Below, one piece after another: positions 11,561 through 21,834 of a stretch of 64,000 nt of DNA. The stretch comes from Halichoerus grypus. Lineage: Eukaryota; Chordata; Mammalia; Carnivora; Phocidae. Under the pieces are notes generated by a model, which had not been told where the DNA came from, did not search any database, and saw only the letters and a program-made list of their open reading frames with translations. Numbering within the stretch: position 1 is the first letter of the stretch; each line of letters starts with the position of its first letter. A program made the translations under genes and the position numbers. The stretch covers positions 168,484,437 to 168,548,436 of the forward strand of contig NC_135715.1 in assembly GCF_964656455.1 (NCBI RefSeq), given 5' to 3'.

Positions 11561-12700
11561 GTTAAATTGTACATTATTGATACTTTAAAATAATATGAAA
11601 TTTGGATTTCTGACTTTCTTGAAAATTCAAGGTGTTGGGCAATGCTTGGTCTCAGTTCCCAAATGGCAAATTCCAACTAGAATGCAGAGATTTTTTGCCC
11701 CACTTCACATGGGCCACATTCTCCATGTTAACAGTCTATGCCTTCTGTATTTCTTTATACTTGCTCATTTCGCTGCCTAGTCATTGTAGGCATTTGAGCT
11801 TAAGTGAAAGCATATATAACCTCTGTCTCAAATGCCCAAGTCGCTGCACTTAAAACTTTCTTAATTTTTATTGTACATATACAGTAATAGTGATAACATA
11901 AAATATGTTCCATACAGATCAGGGACAATTTTAAGGAATTATTTGGATGTGTTAGCAAGACCCTAGGAGTCTTGGCCATGTGTGTTCATATCTAGAAAAT
12001 ACTAGAAAGCAATGAAACCCCAAAAAGCATGTATCTAACTCTATTTACTGTTCTGAAAATTACTCTTTACTGCATGACAAAACCTATTCATTTTGTTACA
12101 TAAATATTTATGGTATATATTTAGTAAATACTAGATAAATAATAAAATTTTAGAATGAGTATAAAGCAATCACATTAATTCCTTTTTGTTTATCTTGGAT
12201 TTAGCTATACATTGTTTACATATTCTGGTACATTGTGGTTAATCTCTGTATTTTATAAACCAGCAATTATATGTTTGCCAATATATAATTACTTTTATAG
12301 TCAGGAAAATATCAATTACATATCTATTTGATCTTTGCTTGGTAGAGATAAAGATCTTACCAGTAACTTAACATGGCCCATTTATTTTTTTTATTGTTGT
12401 TGTTATAACAAACTTTAGTGATGTCATATTTTGTGAGAATACTGGTCAGAAAAAGTACTGCTACATCTTAGTTTCACAGAGACGGAGAGAGAGTCTAGAG
12501 TCTATGATGGGTTTTTCCCAACAAATTTATAATCAGAGCAAGGAAAGAAGATTTATGATCTTAAACTTTCTAGTGAGAACACTTTCTTTTCTATTCTTCA
12601 AAGCTTACTGTGTAGATCAAAGGTGAGAACAGTAGGTTGGGAGAAAAACTATATCACAAGAAGTTGATCTTTTCTAAAATTGTGATTTTCTTTTTCTATT
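11561..12700. other. AT-rich DNA, no gene seen
   Basis: Two overlapping short plus-strand frames at 11595-11853 have no supporting feature. The segment at 11850-11930 is weakly reminiscent of antisense L1 3' UTR. Otherwise nothing is recognised. Confidence 0.5.
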
Positions 12701-12949
12701 TTCCTTTATTATATGTAATAAGAGCAAAAGGTAAGGTAAACCAAGCCTCAGTCTTCCACACTGAAGCATAGAACATTAGCCTTAAAATTCTTTGTGGTTA
12801 TCATATGACCTCCCTCTCCTTCCTCCTGCCTCCAACTGTCTACCAATTAGGTTTATTAGTAGCCTTAAAGGCTATGTTTTTATTAGTTTCTATTTATTAG
12901 GATTAGGTCTTAAATAATAAGTCTACTCTAACCTTCAAATCTCCCTAAG
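12700..12949. other. Unassigned, perhaps 3' flank of the ERV-like region
   Basis: No element is recognised with confidence. By position it could be downstream (pro/pol side) internal sequence of the antisense retrovirus-like unit. Confidence 0.35.
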
Positions 12950-14130
12950 CCTTTGGATCCCTTCCTCTATAATATACCATGGCAACTTTGACATGTCATT
13001 TTATTTATGGTAGGCCACCTTTGGGTCCATGTTTCAGCCAACCAACCAACCAAACTGTTAGAATTATTTCTCATCCACCAAACTGTAACGTTAAATTCAA
13101 ATCTCCACTTAGTGGGCCCATATCAATAAGTTTGGCCTGATACAACTCTATGCTGCACTACCATCTTACACCATTAATTTCCGTTCTCACACATTTTTCC
13201 CAGATTTCTATTTTATATACACTGGAAACATTACATAGTTCTTTTAGAGTGTAGCTCACCTCCTCCTGGGTCATGATTTACAGGTAACCTTGTTGGGTCT
13301 GCTGGGACTTGAGTTTAGCTTAGATTTAGAAGCAAAGAGGAGTGATGGGCATGGGTCCTGAGGTGAACTTGGAGTATCTTGCAAGACAGTTCCTTAGGGG
13401 AGGCCATTTCAGTTTCCTCAGGCAAAGCAGGGTTATTCTCCTCAACTGGGGGTTGAATGGCTGCTTCTACTGGCAAAGAATTTAGGGGTTCAGTGTCTTC
13501 ACCTTCATCAGGATCTTCCCATATGTCCCCAGGCTAATTTTCAGGATCCCATTCCTTTCCAGTCCATGCCCTCATTTTAACAACGGACACCCACTGAGAT
13601 TAGGAATTCAACTTGTGTTGTAATTCGGCCTCTCACAGAATGAGATTCTGGGTTTACTTGGCAGCGACCTCAGTCCTGCAGCTATAGGGAGATAAGCGTT
13701 TCTTTCAGGGTAGACCTAGAAATTTGCAGATCATTTATACAGTGCTCTAGCAGGGAATTTGAATCCCTGAGCTCATCCTTTTCTCTCTCCAATTCACCCA
13801 GCACAATTAGGAGCAATCAGCCAATCTCATAATACTCATTAGTTTGGCAAAAATGTTCTAAGTTATCGAATACATGGTCACTTAGAGCCTGTCTCTTGTT
13901 AAGTATTTCATTAGGAATATCCAATGGTGATATTTTCTGTATCTCTGTTGCCACATCACACTATGAACTATCATTGCTATCTTTACTACTGGAAATAGAG
14001 TCACTCATCTCTTCAAATCTAATCAGAATAGCAATTCCAGAAACCGCAGAACCAATTTAGAAAACTCATCCTTAACGATTCTGGTTCTCTAGAATTGCTT
14101 TCAGTAACAAAATCTGTATTAGTCATGTGG
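12950..14130 (-). mobile_element. Decayed endogenous retrovirus-like internal region (gag-like), antisense
   Basis: On the minus strand a gag-like frame can be followed, with in-frame stops and frameshifts. It starts with a coiled-coil-like leucine/glutamate segment (about 13700-13900). An acidic, proline-rich stretch with a W-D-P...D-I-W-E-D-P pattern follows (about 13420-13560). A capsid-like segment is encoded around 13050-13300. The layout resembles internal regions of ERVL/MaLR/ERV3-class elements, but the exact family is not assigned. The copy is dead: several stop codons interrupt the frame and no pol region is recognised. No protein product is expected. Confidence 0.55.
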
Positions 14131-14530
14131 CCAGGCTTATACCAGATAATGCTACCTCTTGGTAGGAAGGATTCAGAATCCAAGCTGAAAGTATTAGATT
14201 CTCTTTTTTAAAGAACTGACATATTCTTAAAAGAAACAGAAGCTGAATCTGATTTATTAAACTTGGAGGCTTAGAAGCTTAGGTGAATTGATAATTCAGC
14301 CTCAACATCATGGTGATCCAAAGCCAATCATAACCCAATGTTTGGAGGAACAAAAATAATCAGCCTGTTAGAGATAGTTGGCAGACAAAAGAATAGATCA
14401 GATATGTTGCAGAGAGTAAAAGAGAAAGAGAACAAGAGAAGACCTCTCAGTTGCTATACCAGGTGGGTGTACTTTTGGCACTTGGGGCCTGTGCAATTCT
14501 CCTGATTCCATGATCATTCCAGAAAAATTC
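14131..14530 (-). mobile_element. Possible 5' leader/LTR side of the same ERV-like unit
   Basis: On the minus strand this lies upstream of the gag-like frame. It includes pyrimidine-rich, LTR/leader-like sequence around 14400-14460. I cannot define LTR ends or a primer-binding site, so this is inferred from position. Confidence 0.3.
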
Positions 14531-14535
14531 ATATT

Positions 14536-14580
14536 ACACACACACACACACACACACACATATGCACACACACACTCACA
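14536..14580. repeat. CA microsatellite
   Basis: A perfect (AC)n run of about 25 bp is followed, after 'tatg', by a second short (CA)n run. It is probably length-polymorphic. Confidence 0.97.
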
Positions 14581-15384
14581 TAAACACAGAATTTTGCATA
14601 TGATTTCAGGAATTTTACAGACTTCAGGAAACTTAGTAATGAGCCCCAATAACCCAGGTTAGAAATCTCAATCTTTAAAGTATAATTACATTTCTATAAA
14701 CATATTGACATCGATATATTAATAATTCACTATGGGAGCTTTCTATTTAATGGAATCCGATGATGATTTGTAGATTAAAGAAACCTTCCTGAAACACAGA
14801 TATTTAAATTTTTTTCTTCTATAATTCTGAATTTTAAGGTATATAACATTTAATACCAATATTATAGAATTCTAAGCATGTGTCAGATTTAAATTGCTTA
14901 TATTTTCTTAGTTATAAAACTACCTCACCATATGTCTAATCCAGAGAATGTAGCTACATCCATCTTTCATATGAGAAAAAAATTCCACTTGTAAGGGAGG
15001 GTTTTTAAATTTAATATTAAATAATTAAAATCCATCCTCACATAGACATCTCAAGTTAAGATTGTTTACATGCTCTTTAATTAAACACAATTAAGAAGCT
15101 CTCTCAAAGTATTCAGGCCCAGAGGGAGCCTTGGTTGCACGGATAGAATGACTCTTAACACACAGGAAGGTGCCGTGGTATTTGTGGAGTTTCCCTTTGG
15201 AAGACACGGCGGGTACACTTGTCTTTGCCACATGAGGAAACAGATGCTGAGAGTTCTCACTAGAACAGGATGGATGAAAACTTCTGCCCACCAATCCTGG
15301 ACAGTAAGAAGGCGCCTCTGTTCTGCCCTTGTCCTTCCAAAGCTTTTTTCATCCCAGCAGCAGCCATCATGACTCCTAAGGCAG
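14581..15384. other. Unassigned DNA leading into an L2
   Basis: Open frames on both strands at 15081-15416 overlap each other and run into the L2 copy. I see no splice or codon evidence for a gene. The part from 15100 may be extended, diverged L2. Confidence 0.45.
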
Positions 15385-15958
15385 ACCATGTCGTTCCTTT
15401 GCTCAAAACCCCTCAATGGCGCCCCAGCTCCCTAAAAATGCCTACCATGACTGGCCAGGCCCCGGGACTCTGCGAGCTCGTGCTCCTTCTCCCTACCTGC
15501 CCTCATCTTTGTCACCCATTCCTCATCTCCATCTAATCTTGCCTGGGCTCCCTTGGCTCCAGACACACACCTGCCCTCTCTTCCTGGAATGCTCCCTGGA
15601 TATTCACGTGGCTCGTTCCTTCATCTCTGTTCAATGTGTGCTCACTGCCCTCATTTCAGTGGGTCCTTCCCCTCTTTCAGTGGGTCCTTCCCTTTTGCCC
15701 CTTTTCCTCCTTGACCCTGCATGTTGTACTCTACTGCCCTGCTTTATTTTTGCCATGGCACTGATTACCAGCTGACATATTTCCTATTTTATTTAGTCAG
15801 TTTATTCTGTCTTTTTCTGCTAAGATATAAATTCTTAAAAGGCAAAGTTTGTGAATTATTTTTTGCTTTGTCTTTAGAACCTATAAAATGATACAAAGTA
15901 GGTACTCAGTAAACATTTGTTGAGTGGATGAATTCTTGAATGAATGAATAAATGAATG
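15385..15958 (+). repeat. L2 LINE 3' end (sense)
   Basis: L2 landmarks appear in order: 'cctcaatggcgccccagctc', 'cttcctggaatgctccctgg', 'cctgctttatttttgccatg', 'gcactgattaccagctgaca', 'gtaggtactcagtaaacatt', and a terminal (TGAA)n repeat. This is one of the better preserved old elements in the window. Overlapping plus-strand frames at 15270-15775 are remnants of L2 sequence. Confidence 0.88.
15654..15694. repeat. 21-bp tandem duplication within L2
   Basis: The unit 'tttcagtgggtccttcccct' at 15654-15673 recurs at 15675-15694 with one difference at the last base. Confidence 0.9.
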
Positions 15959-16405
15959 AAAAAAGGGTTTAATGTGATTTTTCTGATTAAATTGATTATA
16001 ATTATGGTTTTGTTGAATTTTTATTTTTTAAGTGATATTTTTTACTTTTGGGGGCTTGAGCTTGTGTATTCCTGTTAAAGGCAAGGCAAACCCACTTTTT
16101 GCATGTATATTGGCCAATTTAACATTGCTTTATTTAGTTGTGGTAGCAACCCCTCAGGCTAAAGTAGGAACTTCATGAAATTTGGTGACAGTAGTTGCTA
16201 TAAGCTGACAAAGAAGATTGTTTGATATGACCCCCTGTTCACACAGTGTGAATAAACTTCGTGGAGAAGCCAATCCATTTGAAGAAGTGATTAAGAATCT
16301 TAAGACCAAATGTAGAGTTTGAGAGTGACCTTGGAAAAGAAAATAGGTTTTGGGTCAATCTTATCATTTTTTGATCTGATCAGTAATCATTAAAACTCAA
16401 ACTGA
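15959..16405. other. Unique AT-rich DNA
   Basis: No repeat or gene is recognised between the L2 tail and the next SINE. Confidence 0.5.
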
Positions 16406-16620
16406 GGGGCACCTGGATGGCTCAGTCCATTAAGTATCCAACTCTTGATTTCTGCCCAGGTCATGATCTGAGTCCTGAGATCAAGCCCCATGTCTGGCTC
16501 TGCACTGAGTGTGGAACCTGCTTGAGATTCTTGCTCGCTCTCTCTCTCTCTCTGCCCCTCCCCCCTTGACACACACACACACTCTCTCTCTCTTAAAAAT
16601 TTTTTTAAAAAAATTTTTAA
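16406..16620 (+). mobile_element. Can-SINE (plus)
   Basis: Head 'ggggcacctggatggctcag' is followed by 'caggtcatgatctgagtcc', 'gtggaacctgcttgagattc', a CT/CA-rich linker, and an A/T-rich tail. It is more diverged than the young copies. A possible TSD is 'aaaactcaaac' (16391-16401) against 'aaaagctcaaac' just after the tail. Confidence 0.92.
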
Positions 16621-18713
16621 AAAGCTCAAACAAAGTGGATGAACTAGAAAGTAAAAGTAACTAAAAATTTCGTGTTTAGCAAAATTCTCAAGATACTTAA
16701 ATAAGGAAGAGCTGCAATATATTCTGATTTCTGGGTGATGTGTTCTTCAATAGAAGAGAGGCTCTAGCTTTGTAGCTAGGAATTGTTTTGTGTTGGAACA
16801 GTGTAAGAGGCAAAAGATGAACAAGCTTTCAGAAACAGACCTTTATGTTATAAAAATTACTCTTGGCTAATCCTCTTCCTTAACTTGAGCATGCAGTGAG
16901 TGATGGGAGGACCCCAAGGGATCAGAGCTCTAACTTTGAACCACAGCATGATGTATAGAAAACACATTCATCTTTTTCTTAGAGTCCAAAATACCAGGCA
17001 CCTAGAATTGGATTGTATTCATAGGGATTCTTTGGGTTATAATGATTCTGTTTTTATAACCAGAAACTTAGAACACGAGGTCTGGCAAGAATATTGGAAG
17101 TTACAGCTGCGTGTTGTTAACGGCTATGAAACATAAGCCACTCCTCCGGCAGGATCTGTCAATAGGCTGTCTTTCCTCCCGTGCTGGGTTTGCCAGATTG
17201 GGTCATTCTGCAGTTTTGTCAAGGGACTGTGTCAAGTCAAAGTCAAATGGATGTCTCAAGAGTGGCCACTGCTGCAGCTAATTTTGCTAAAAGGCGGCAA
17301 GGAATTCAGTAGTTACTTACTTGGGTAATTCGGGCAACCTCAGGGTGAGTCAAATGACCTTGTGCAATTTAATGTCAGTTGCAGGGAGAAGAGCAGTTTG
17401 CTGAGTTTGAATTCAGCCAGTGTGATGGATTTAATTTCTCTGTTCAGTTTTACAGCCCACGGATTTGTGAGTCTACATCACAGTCATAATCTGTTGGTGA
17501 TTATTCATATAAATGAGGACAAGCTTTATATTTGTTTTCTATGAGCAAATATTATCAAAATTACTGGCACATAAAAGAATCTGGATCCACGGTTAAAGTG
17601 GTGAGATGTTAAATTCTCTTGCCGTTTTGTAAAATACAAATGACAGATTATTAGGTCACTTAAATAAAGTGAAAGTACTGATTTGTCAACACATTTCACC
17701 AGTCAGAATACTTAATAATAATTACAGGATGTTCCAAATTTTAAATGACTATGAAAGAGAAAGAATCCTTTTACTAATGAAAACTGGTGGGTTTTTAATT
17801 TTTTTTTTGAATATTCAGCTTGTTCAAATCTATTTTCCAAAGTAGTAGTAGGTTTCATCTGAATACTTCATTTTTTGTGTTTATATATTTCTCCAAATTT
17901 TTATCAGACTAGCTGTCCTCTTGGCATTGCAGGTAAGCATTACCTGTCATTAAATAAATCAACCCCTGTTGGAATGCATTTCAGAATTTACAGTTGCCCA
18001 TAGGAGAAGTAGCTTAGATAGAAAATAAGGACCTCCAACTGAAAACATCTGTCCTTGAAACTTTAGTTTTGAGGCTTATAGCTGGAGCCACTTCTTTCTT
18101 TTTCTTGCATTTTAATATATATTATAGCTCTTCTGATTGTGTCCCAGTTTCACCTTTTCTGAAGGCTGCTGACTTTTCTTTTTAAGGAGCCTCCTCGCAT
18201 ACGTTTCAAAGAGAGAATTTCGAGAATGCTTTGTAGCCTATATTTTCCCCATATACTCCAAACCTGTGCAAATATGTTTGGGCATTTTTTTGCATAATAT
18301 AAAAATAGCCCAACAGAAATTTAGCTTTTTATAAAACTGAGTAAGTAAGAAGAAAACTACTGTGAGCAAAGAATTCTAAAAGGAAGTAGATAAATTTTCT
18401 TATAGGAGATGCAGCATGACATAATTCACGCAAGCTTAGATATCATTTACTTATTGTGAACATGTAAGCAAATAATAAAGATTTCGTATTTACCATTCTT
18501 ATCAAGTATTATTACTTTACTCGGAATTTACTGTATGTCTGAACCTTATATTATCACACATATACGTTTGAAGCTCTGAAAATTACAGGTTAATAAATTT
18601 ATTTGTTCCCAAATAAACACCATTTTAGAACTCTGGTAGCGAATCCATAAATTCTCAACATTTCTAGGTGGCCCAGGTAAAGTTTAGAGCATGAGGACAA
18701 CCTGCATGCCATT
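16621..18713. other. Mostly unique DNA; candidate conserved block at 17130-17700
   Basis: I recognise no repeat over about 2 kb. The sub-block 17130-17700 is less AT-rich and lacks simple repeats, as conserved non-coding elements often do. No long open frame or splice-site pair is evident. Confidence 0.45.
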
Positions 18714-18781
18714 ATACGAGGAATATTTTGCAGTCAAATGCTCTACCCCTGAGCTATACCCCCAATACGAGGAATATTTTG
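18714..18781. repeat. 17-bp target-site duplication enclosing the tRNA half
   Basis: Perfect direct repeats lie at 18714-18730 and 18765-18781. They are separated only by the 33-nt tRNA-like insert plus one extra base (18764). The absence of any mismatch argues for a relatively recent event. Confidence 0.95.
18731..18763 (-). pseudogene. tRNA-Cys(GCA) 5'-half retropseudogene, tailless, 17-bp TSD
   Basis: Read on the minus strand, these 33 nt match the 5' half of tRNA-Cys: acceptor strand GGGGGTATAGCTC (with A-box), the D-loop part AGGGGTAGAGC, then ATTTGACTG, stopping in the anticodon. The next two bases of tRNA-Cys (CA) coincide with the start of the flanking repeat. 'atacgaggaatattttg' is repeated perfectly at 18714-18730 and 18765-18781. 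There is no poly(A). On the minus strand the target reads ...TTC/AAAATA..., compatible with L1-endonuclease cleavage. It is not a functional tRNA, since the 3' half, T-arm and B-box are absent. The Can-SINE head is tRNA-Lys-like, so this is not a SINE fragment. Confidence 0.9.
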
Positions 18782-18918
18782 AAGAACAAAGGTTCATCAT
18801 GCTGATTTTGCAGGGATGAAGGGTAAGTGCCAGGCATCAGGAACGAGTCTTTCCTAAAGGAATCATCAGGTTGTGTTTTTGTAAGATGGTTGGTGTTGCA
18901 AGTAAACAGTTCATAAAT

Positions 18919-19320
18919 TACCTTAAATTATTCCAACGAAAGACCTAAGAGTCAAACTGTAGGAATCAAACACCATGTAACAAACCCAACTTATTTGGGA
19001 ACTCACTTTGTTGGCATTTTTTCTAGCATCTCTCCTTTGTAAAATGAAGCAAGGACTCAGAAGACAAGCTGTTGAAAAGACATTTTCTCCAATACTGAGT
19101 AGAAACCTTGCCCGGGAGCCACGGTAGCTGCGGCCCCAGGTGACTGACGTGGGTGGCTCCTGCAACCGGAACGAAGGCTGGAAATGTTGCTCAGTCATGG
19201 TAGGAATCTTCTGATCATCATCAGGGCTTTCGTTAGGAGTTTCGTTATCAAACACAGCGTGTACTAACACTGTGCAGTGATTCAACCCCTTGTACAATGA
19301 TAGAAAGTCCCTCACACACT
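18919..19320 (-). other. CpG-rich open frame, exon-like but unassigned
   Basis: A 130-codon frame runs 19315 to 18923 on the minus strand, outside any repeat I recognise. Nine CpGs fall between 19112 and 19259, unusual for this window. On the minus strand a good 5' splice-site match, AAA/GTGAGT, lies at 19009-19001, so a coding or non-coding exon could end at 19007. The upstream acceptor is weak (little polypyrimidine). I do not recognise the predicted peptide, which has an acidic E-S-P-D-D-D-Q segment. It could equally be a chance frame in a conserved element. Confidence 0.25.
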
Positions 19321-19430
19321 GATGCTAACTCCCCCAAATTCCCTGAAATGTGTATTTTCTTCAACACTCTTAAAACAAACATTTATGACCGTGTGTTGGA
19401 TTGTGATAGGAACTGAAGGACAGCAGAATA

Positions 19431-19988
19431 TGACTACAGGAATTTAGGAGATGCCATCCCCAAATATGCCACTTTGGCATACCAATGATTTTGAGCTGGG
19501 GGCACTTGAAAAACAGTAAATGCAGGAAGAAGCTTTCTCTGAACTCTCCTTATCTACCTAAAGACATGTCCTTCAAAAAGAACTCAACTGTCTTCTCCCC
19601 GGGAGTTTCATCTACCAGGGAAGATTGATTCTTGTCACAGGAGAGGAAAATAGAGGTCGACACCACACCCAGTCTGTCACCAACTATCACAGCTTCCATC
19701 TATTCTTCAAAAGGCCCATTCATTTTTCCTAAAACTCATGTACCCCGAAGAGACCTACATTTCCCTATTAAGGCCTCTTTCCCTTTTCCTAGTGTGGTAG
19801 TTAAGCCTGAGTTCTAAAGTCACCTCATTAGGTTGCTCATTTTTCCCTGGGCATCTCCCATGTATACACGAGGTACACATGTTAATAAACTTCTGTTTTT
19901 CTTTTGTTAATCTGGGTTTTATTGCGGGGGTCTCAGCCAAGAACTAAGAAGGGTAGAGGGAAAATTATTTTTCCTCTTCTATGGAACA
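19431..19988 (+). mobile_element. Solo LTR (LTR33/ERVL-like), sense
   Basis: This resembles an old ERVL-class LTR: 'gatgccatccccaaatatgc' near the start, 'cctaaaactcatgtaccccg', 'cattaggttgctcattttt', a polyadenylation signal 'aataaa' at 19883-19888, then 'ctgtttttcttttgttaatc' and 'gggtctcagccaagaactaa'. The ends fit TG...CA. No internal retroviral region adjoins it, so it is a solo LTR. Family naming is from memory of its appearance. Confidence 0.6.
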
Positions 19989-20104
19989 GAGATCAAAGAC
20001 ACGGGAAAACATGCAAATACTACACAATATGGTGTAGCCAGAGCTATAATAAAAGGAAACTTATGAGAGGCATCTGGTCCCCACAGTGTTGGTTAGGAAA
20101 GGAT
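19989..20104. other. Short unique spacer
   Basis: DNA between the LTR and the SINE cluster; nothing recognised. Confidence 0.5.
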
Positions 20105-20121
20105 GGGAGTAGGGAAGTCTT

Positions 20122-20309
20122 TTGTTTTTTTAAACGATTTATTTATTGATTGATTGATTTGACAGAGAGAGAGAGAGAGCACAAACAGGGTGAGCAGGAG
20201 AGGGAGAAGCAGGCTTCCCGCTGAGCAGGGAGCCCGATGTGGGGCTCGATCCCAGGACCCTGGGATCATGACCTGAGCTGAAGGCAGATGCTTAACCGAC
20301 TGACTCCCC
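20122..20309 (-). mobile_element. Can-SINE (minus), perfect 17-bp TSD
   Basis: 'gggagtagggaagtctt' is repeated exactly at 20105-20121 and 20310-20326. The head is abnormal: after 'cttaaccgactga' the usual 'gccacccaggcg' is missing and the copy ends 'ctcccc'. About a dozen bases of the tRNA-like head were lost at or after insertion. The tail complement carries a (TTGA)n variant. Confidence 0.95.
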
Positions 20310-20340
20310 GGGAGTAGGGAAGTCTTAAGAAAGGTGTTTC

Positions 20341-20628
20341 CAAGGGGCACCTGGGTGGCTCAGTCAGTCAAACATCCAACTTTTTTTTTTTTTTTAAGAT
20401 TTTATTTATTTATTTGACAGAGAGAGACACAGCGAGAGAGGGAATGCAAGCAGGGGGAGTGGGAGAGGGAGAAGCAGACTCCCCGCTGAGCAGGGAGCCT
20501 GAAGCATCCAACTTTTGATTTCAGCTCAGGTCATGGGCTCCATGCTGGGTGTGGAGCCTGCTTAAGATTCTCTCTCTCCCTCTCCCTCTGCCCTCCCCTC
20601 CACTCTCTCCCTCTTAAAAAAAAAAAAA
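20341..20628 (+). mobile_element. Can-SINE (plus), interrupted by a second SINE
   Basis: The head 'gggcacctgggtggctcagt' at 20345 is split after 'catccaac' and resumes at 20505, running to a poly(A) tail. It is flanked by 'aaaggtgtttc' at 20330-20340 and 20629-20639. Without the nested insert it would be about 156 bp. Confidence 0.94.
20385..20504 (-). mobile_element. 5'-truncated Can-SINE nested in a SINE, 12-bp TSD
   Basis: This has the T-rich tail complement and purine-rich body ('gacagagagagacacagcga', 'gctgagcagggagcctgaa'), but the whole tRNA-like head is missing. The TSD 'catccaactttt' lies at 20373-20384 and 20505-20516 and is drawn from the host SINE itself. The order of events is therefore clear: the outer SINE first, this one later. 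Confidence 0.94.
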
Positions 20629-20639
20629 AAAGGTGTTTC

Positions 20640-21834
20640 TGAAAGTATTTTGGGAGGATGGGATTCATTTGCCAGATTATTCAAACAAGGGGAGATTAAT
20701 GTCATGGGTGTATATTAGGGAAACTAAAAATCATTTTGATGTGATTTATTGTGAATGGGGGAAATGTAATCAAAATTTAAAAGAAATAATCCCCAAAGAG
20801 GACAAATTTGATTATAAGAAACATGAAGTTTGAAGACAAATGCAATGAAAAATTTTTGTTGCTATGCAATAGTGTAGACTCATTGGGATCTTTGTATTAT
20901 TAAAGTGGAAATTGAAATGAGTTATTACCAGAATAAGTGTGGTTCATCTTCCGAAAGTAAGGAGCAGATGAAGTGATGATTTGAAAGGAGCATCCATCCT
21001 AAAGTAGAAGGTGACAAAGCAGGGTCGAAAAATCATCTGTCTCTAATTGAGGAGTGGTTTGTCTTGTCTCAGTGTCCAAAATGAGAAGAAAAATTTACCC
21101 TGTGTTAAGTGAAGTCAACCTGAGACATCCACAGAAATTAACCTGCTTTTTTTTTTTAATGGATAAGTGGTCTTTGTTTCTTACTAACCAATTGCTATTA
21201 GTAACACCAGAGTTTATTAATACTTCTCAGCTTATTTTTTAGAAATACTGAATTTTTTTAAAAATTTGCATTTTAAGCGTATTTAAAAGGCATCACATCT
21301 GTAATTGTTTCTTGCTGCAATGAAAAGAGCTGGCAGCTGGCTCCTTCGAGCCGAGATTCAGCTGCCTTTTCTTCTCAGTAAGTGTAGAACCAAAGATAGG
21401 GATTACTTTTATAAATATGTAATTATAAATTTTTTTCAGATTCTGATTAATAATTCATCTGCAATTCCTATAACATTATGTTATGAATGTTAAACAACTG
21501 GATGAGTCAAAATTTGATATTTAAGGAGATTAAGGGGAATATTGTGCATGTATTTTAGTTTCTATAGCTGCCTTGTAGAATATTAGTAGCGTATAATTTA
21601 AAATAAATTTCTCTTACTGAAGCCACATATCCAAATGTTTTACTCAAGAAAGGTCATTATTATCAGTGGCTTTTAATACTCATATGGACTACCTTATATG
21701 GCTTTGATCCAAAACAGGGACGCTGATTTCTACCAGAAAGCAGAACTAGGTAGAATGTATTCTTTCCTCTCCCCTGCCAACTGTTTTTCAACACAGAATT
21801 TGAAGTCTACTTAAAAAAAAAAAAGTCTATAGTA
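20640..21834. other. Unique AT-rich DNA
   Basis: I recognise no repeat family. Two CAGCTG E-boxes sit 25 bp apart at 21334-21339 and 21359-21364. A donor-like 'cagtaagt' follows shortly after. No acceptor or coding evidence accompanies it. Confidence 0.5.

Noticed and set aside
15081..15775. Overlapping frames on both strands of 67-119 codons
   Set aside because: They overlap a GC-richer L2 copy and its flank; frames conflict with each other and lack splice signals.
18731..18763. Functional tRNA-Cys gene
   Set aside because: Only the 5' half is present; anticodon arm, T-arm and B-box are absent, and a target duplication shows it is a retropseudogene.
21291..21375. Small exon-like piece with a signal-peptide-like start and donor 'cagtaagt'
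   Set aside because: No acceptor, promoter or downstream exon visible; a donor match alone is common by chance.
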